Of a DNA stretch of 43,329 bases, positions 41,301 to 43,329 are shown piece by piece; position 1 is the stretch's first letter; each line of letters starts with the position of its first letter. Both the position numbers and the translations under genes were made by a program. Origin of the DNA: Nemertoderma westbladi (Eukaryota > Xenacoelomorpha > Nemertodermatida > Nemertodermatidae); assembly GCA_032718475.1 (NCBI GenBank), contig JAUCBJ010007983.1, positions 1 through 43,329 on the forward strand. Reading direction: 5' to 3'. The notes beneath the pieces were generated by a model. That model ran no database searches. It was given only the letters and a program-made list of their open reading frames with translations, and had not been told where the DNA came from.

Positions 41301-43329
41301 TGTAGATTCCTATATCGCGGTAGTCTAACTCGACGTCACTAATAGACTCTTCCACTGTAGATTCCTATATCGCGGTAGTCTAACTCGACGTCACTAATAG
41401 ACTCTTCCACTGTAGATTCCTATATCGCGGTAGTCTAACTCGACGTCACTAATAGACTCTTCCACTGTAGATTCCTATATCGCGGTAGTCTAACTCGACG
41501 TCACTAATAGACTCTTCCACTGTAGATTCCTATATCGCGGTAGTCTAACTCGACGTCACTAATAGACTCTTCCACTGTAGATTCCTATATCGCGGTAGTC
41601 TAACTCGACGTCACTAATAGACTCTTCCACTGTAGATTCCTATATCGCGGTAGTCTAACTCGACGTCACTAATAGACTCTTCCACTGTAGATTCCTATAT
41701 CGCGGTAGTCTAACTCGACGTCACTAATAGACTCTTCCACTGTAGATTCCTATATCGCGGTAGTCTAACTCGACGTCACTAATAGACTCTTCCACTGTAG
41801 ATTCCTATATCGCGGTAGTCTAACTCGACGTCACTAATAGACTCTTCCACTGTAGATTCCTATATCGCGGTAGTCTAACTCGACGTCACTAATAGACTCT
41901 TCCACTGTAGATTCCTATATCGCGGTAGTCTAACTCGACGTCACTAATAGACTCTTCCACTGTAGATTCCTATATCGCGGTAGTCTAACTCGACGTCACT
42001 AATAGACTCTTCCACTGTAGATTCCTATATCGCGGTAGTCTAACTCGACGTCACTAATAGACTCTTCCACTGTAGATTCCTATATCGCGGTAGTCTAACT
42101 CGACGTCACTAATAGACTCTTCCACTGTAGATTCCTATATCGCGGTAGTCTAACTCGACGTCACTAATAGACTCTTCCACTGTAGATTCCTATATCGCGG
42201 TAGTCTAACTCGACGTCACTAATAGACTCTTCCACTGTAGATTCCTATATCGCGGTAGTCTAACTCGACGTCACTAATAGACTCTTCCACTGTAGATTCC
42301 TATATCGCGGTAGTCTAACTCGACGTCACTAATAGACTCTTCCACTGTAGATTCCTATATCGCGGTAGTCTAACTCGACGTCACTAATAGACTCTTCCAC
42401 TGTAGATTCCTATATCGCGGTAGTCTAACTCGTCGTCACTAATAGACTCTTCCACTGTAGATTCCTATATCGCGGTAGTCTAACTCGACGTCACTAATAG
42501 ACTCTTCCACTGTAGATTCCTATATCGCGGTAGTCTAACTCGACGTCACTAATAGACTCTTCCACTGTAGATTCCTATATCGCGGTAGTCTAACTCGTCG
42601 TCACTAATAGACTCTTCCACTGTAGATTCCTATATCGCGGTAGTCTAACTCGACGTCACTAATAGACTCTTCCACTGTAGATTCCTATATCGCGGTAGTC
42701 TAACTCGACGTCACTAATAGACTCTTCCACTGTAGATTCCTATATCGCGGTAGTCTAACTCGACGTCACTAATAGACTCTTCCACTGTAGATTCCTATAT
42801 CGCGGTAGTCTAACTCGACGTCACTAATAGACTCTTCCACTGTAGATTCCTATATCGCGGTAGTCTAACTCGACGTCACTAATAGACTCTTCCACTGTAG
42901 ATTCCTATATCGCGGTAGTCTAACTCGACGTCACTAATAGACTCTTCCACTGTAGATTCCTATATCGCGGTAGTCTAACTCGACGTCACTAATAGACTCT
43001 TCCACTGTAGATTCCTATATCGCGGTAGTCTAACTCGACGTCACTAATAGACTCTTCCACTGTAGATTCCTATATCGCGGTAGTCTAACTCGTCGTCACT
43101 AATAGACTCTTCCACTGTAGATTCCTATATCGCGGTAGTCTAACTCGACGTCACTAATAGACTCTTCCACTGTAGATTCCTATATCGCGGTAGTCTAACT
43201 CGCGTCACTAATAGACTCTTCCACTGTAGATTCCTATATCGCGGTAGTCTAACTCGACGTCACTAATAGACTCTTCCACTGTAGATTCCTATATCGCGGT
43301 AGTCTAACTCGTCGTCACTAATAGACTCT
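35331..43329. repeat. 55-bp satellite, ~145 near-identical copies, continues past the right edge
   Basis: Units read TAACTCGACGTCACTAATAG, ACTCTTCCACTGTAGATTCC, TATATCGCGGTAGTC. Almost all variation is one A/T site (CGACG versus CGTCG). The T form is found near the left end (about 35990-37040) and near the right end (from about 42430). Other variants are TTCAACTG in the second and sixth units, CCAATG at about 35963, and a one-base deletion at about 43202. From about 37.1 to 42.4 kb I see no variation in nearly 100 copies. No unit contains an open frame of length, and there are no spacers. Confidence 0.98.

Noticed and set aside
35331-43329. CRISPR-like array of direct repeats
   Set aside because: The repeats are head to tail with no unique spacers, and the window is eukaryotic. 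It is a satellite.

Overview
The window looks like nuclear DNA of a marine invertebrate, most likely a lophotrochozoan such as a mollusc; the taxon is inferred. It has spliced exons with GT-AG introns, retroelements of several animal-type clades, and a very high tandem-repeat content. The palindromic core ACCGGT keeps recurring in unrelated sequences. Nothing bacterial or phage-like is visible.

Layout. (1) 1-3646, minus strand: the gag part and the first codons of pol of a BEL/Pao LTR retrotransposon, in three frames each stepped -1 from the one before. (2) About 3650-7110: non-coding DNA that probably holds the element's leader and 5' LTR, with a 288-bp tandem duplication and clusters of ATACCGGTAT; LTR edges could not be set. 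(3) 7111-17495: a 25/27-bp minisatellite (array A) with nested higher-order duplications, interrupted at 14486-15834 by a 5'-truncated CR1/L2-like non-LTR retrotransposon that ends in six ATCT units. (4) 17496-18634: AT-rich DNA with a degenerate GACAGACA-containing repeat. (5) 18635-30251: part of a host gene on the plus strand. Five consecutive exons have compatible phases, and a possible 12-nt microexon follows. The DNA upstream of the first exon and three of the introns are filled by different minisatellites: B (48 bp), C (about 23 bp, made of CAG|GTAAGT donor sites), D (51 bp) and E (44 bp). (6) 30252-34584: a 226-bp foldback, a GTC microsatellite, a ~150-bp tandem repeat carrying a CTCF-like core, an inverted-repeat cluster of ATGCAGCCAT, a second locus of the GACAGACA repeat, and decayed retroelement ends (RTE-like on minus, Penelope-like with a GIY-YIG-type domain on plus). 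(7) 35331 to the right edge: about 145 copies of an almost invariant 55-bp satellite.

The most striking feature is the intron at 20142-21518. It is built almost entirely from copies of its own 5' splice site, and its last 84 bp are three copies of a 3' splice-site segment of which only the last preserves the reading frame. The adjacent exons still join in frame, so the gene appears to tolerate dozens of perfect U1-complementary sites. The host protein family was not recognised. There is no operon-like organisation; the genes are one host gene plus unrelated mobile-element genes.
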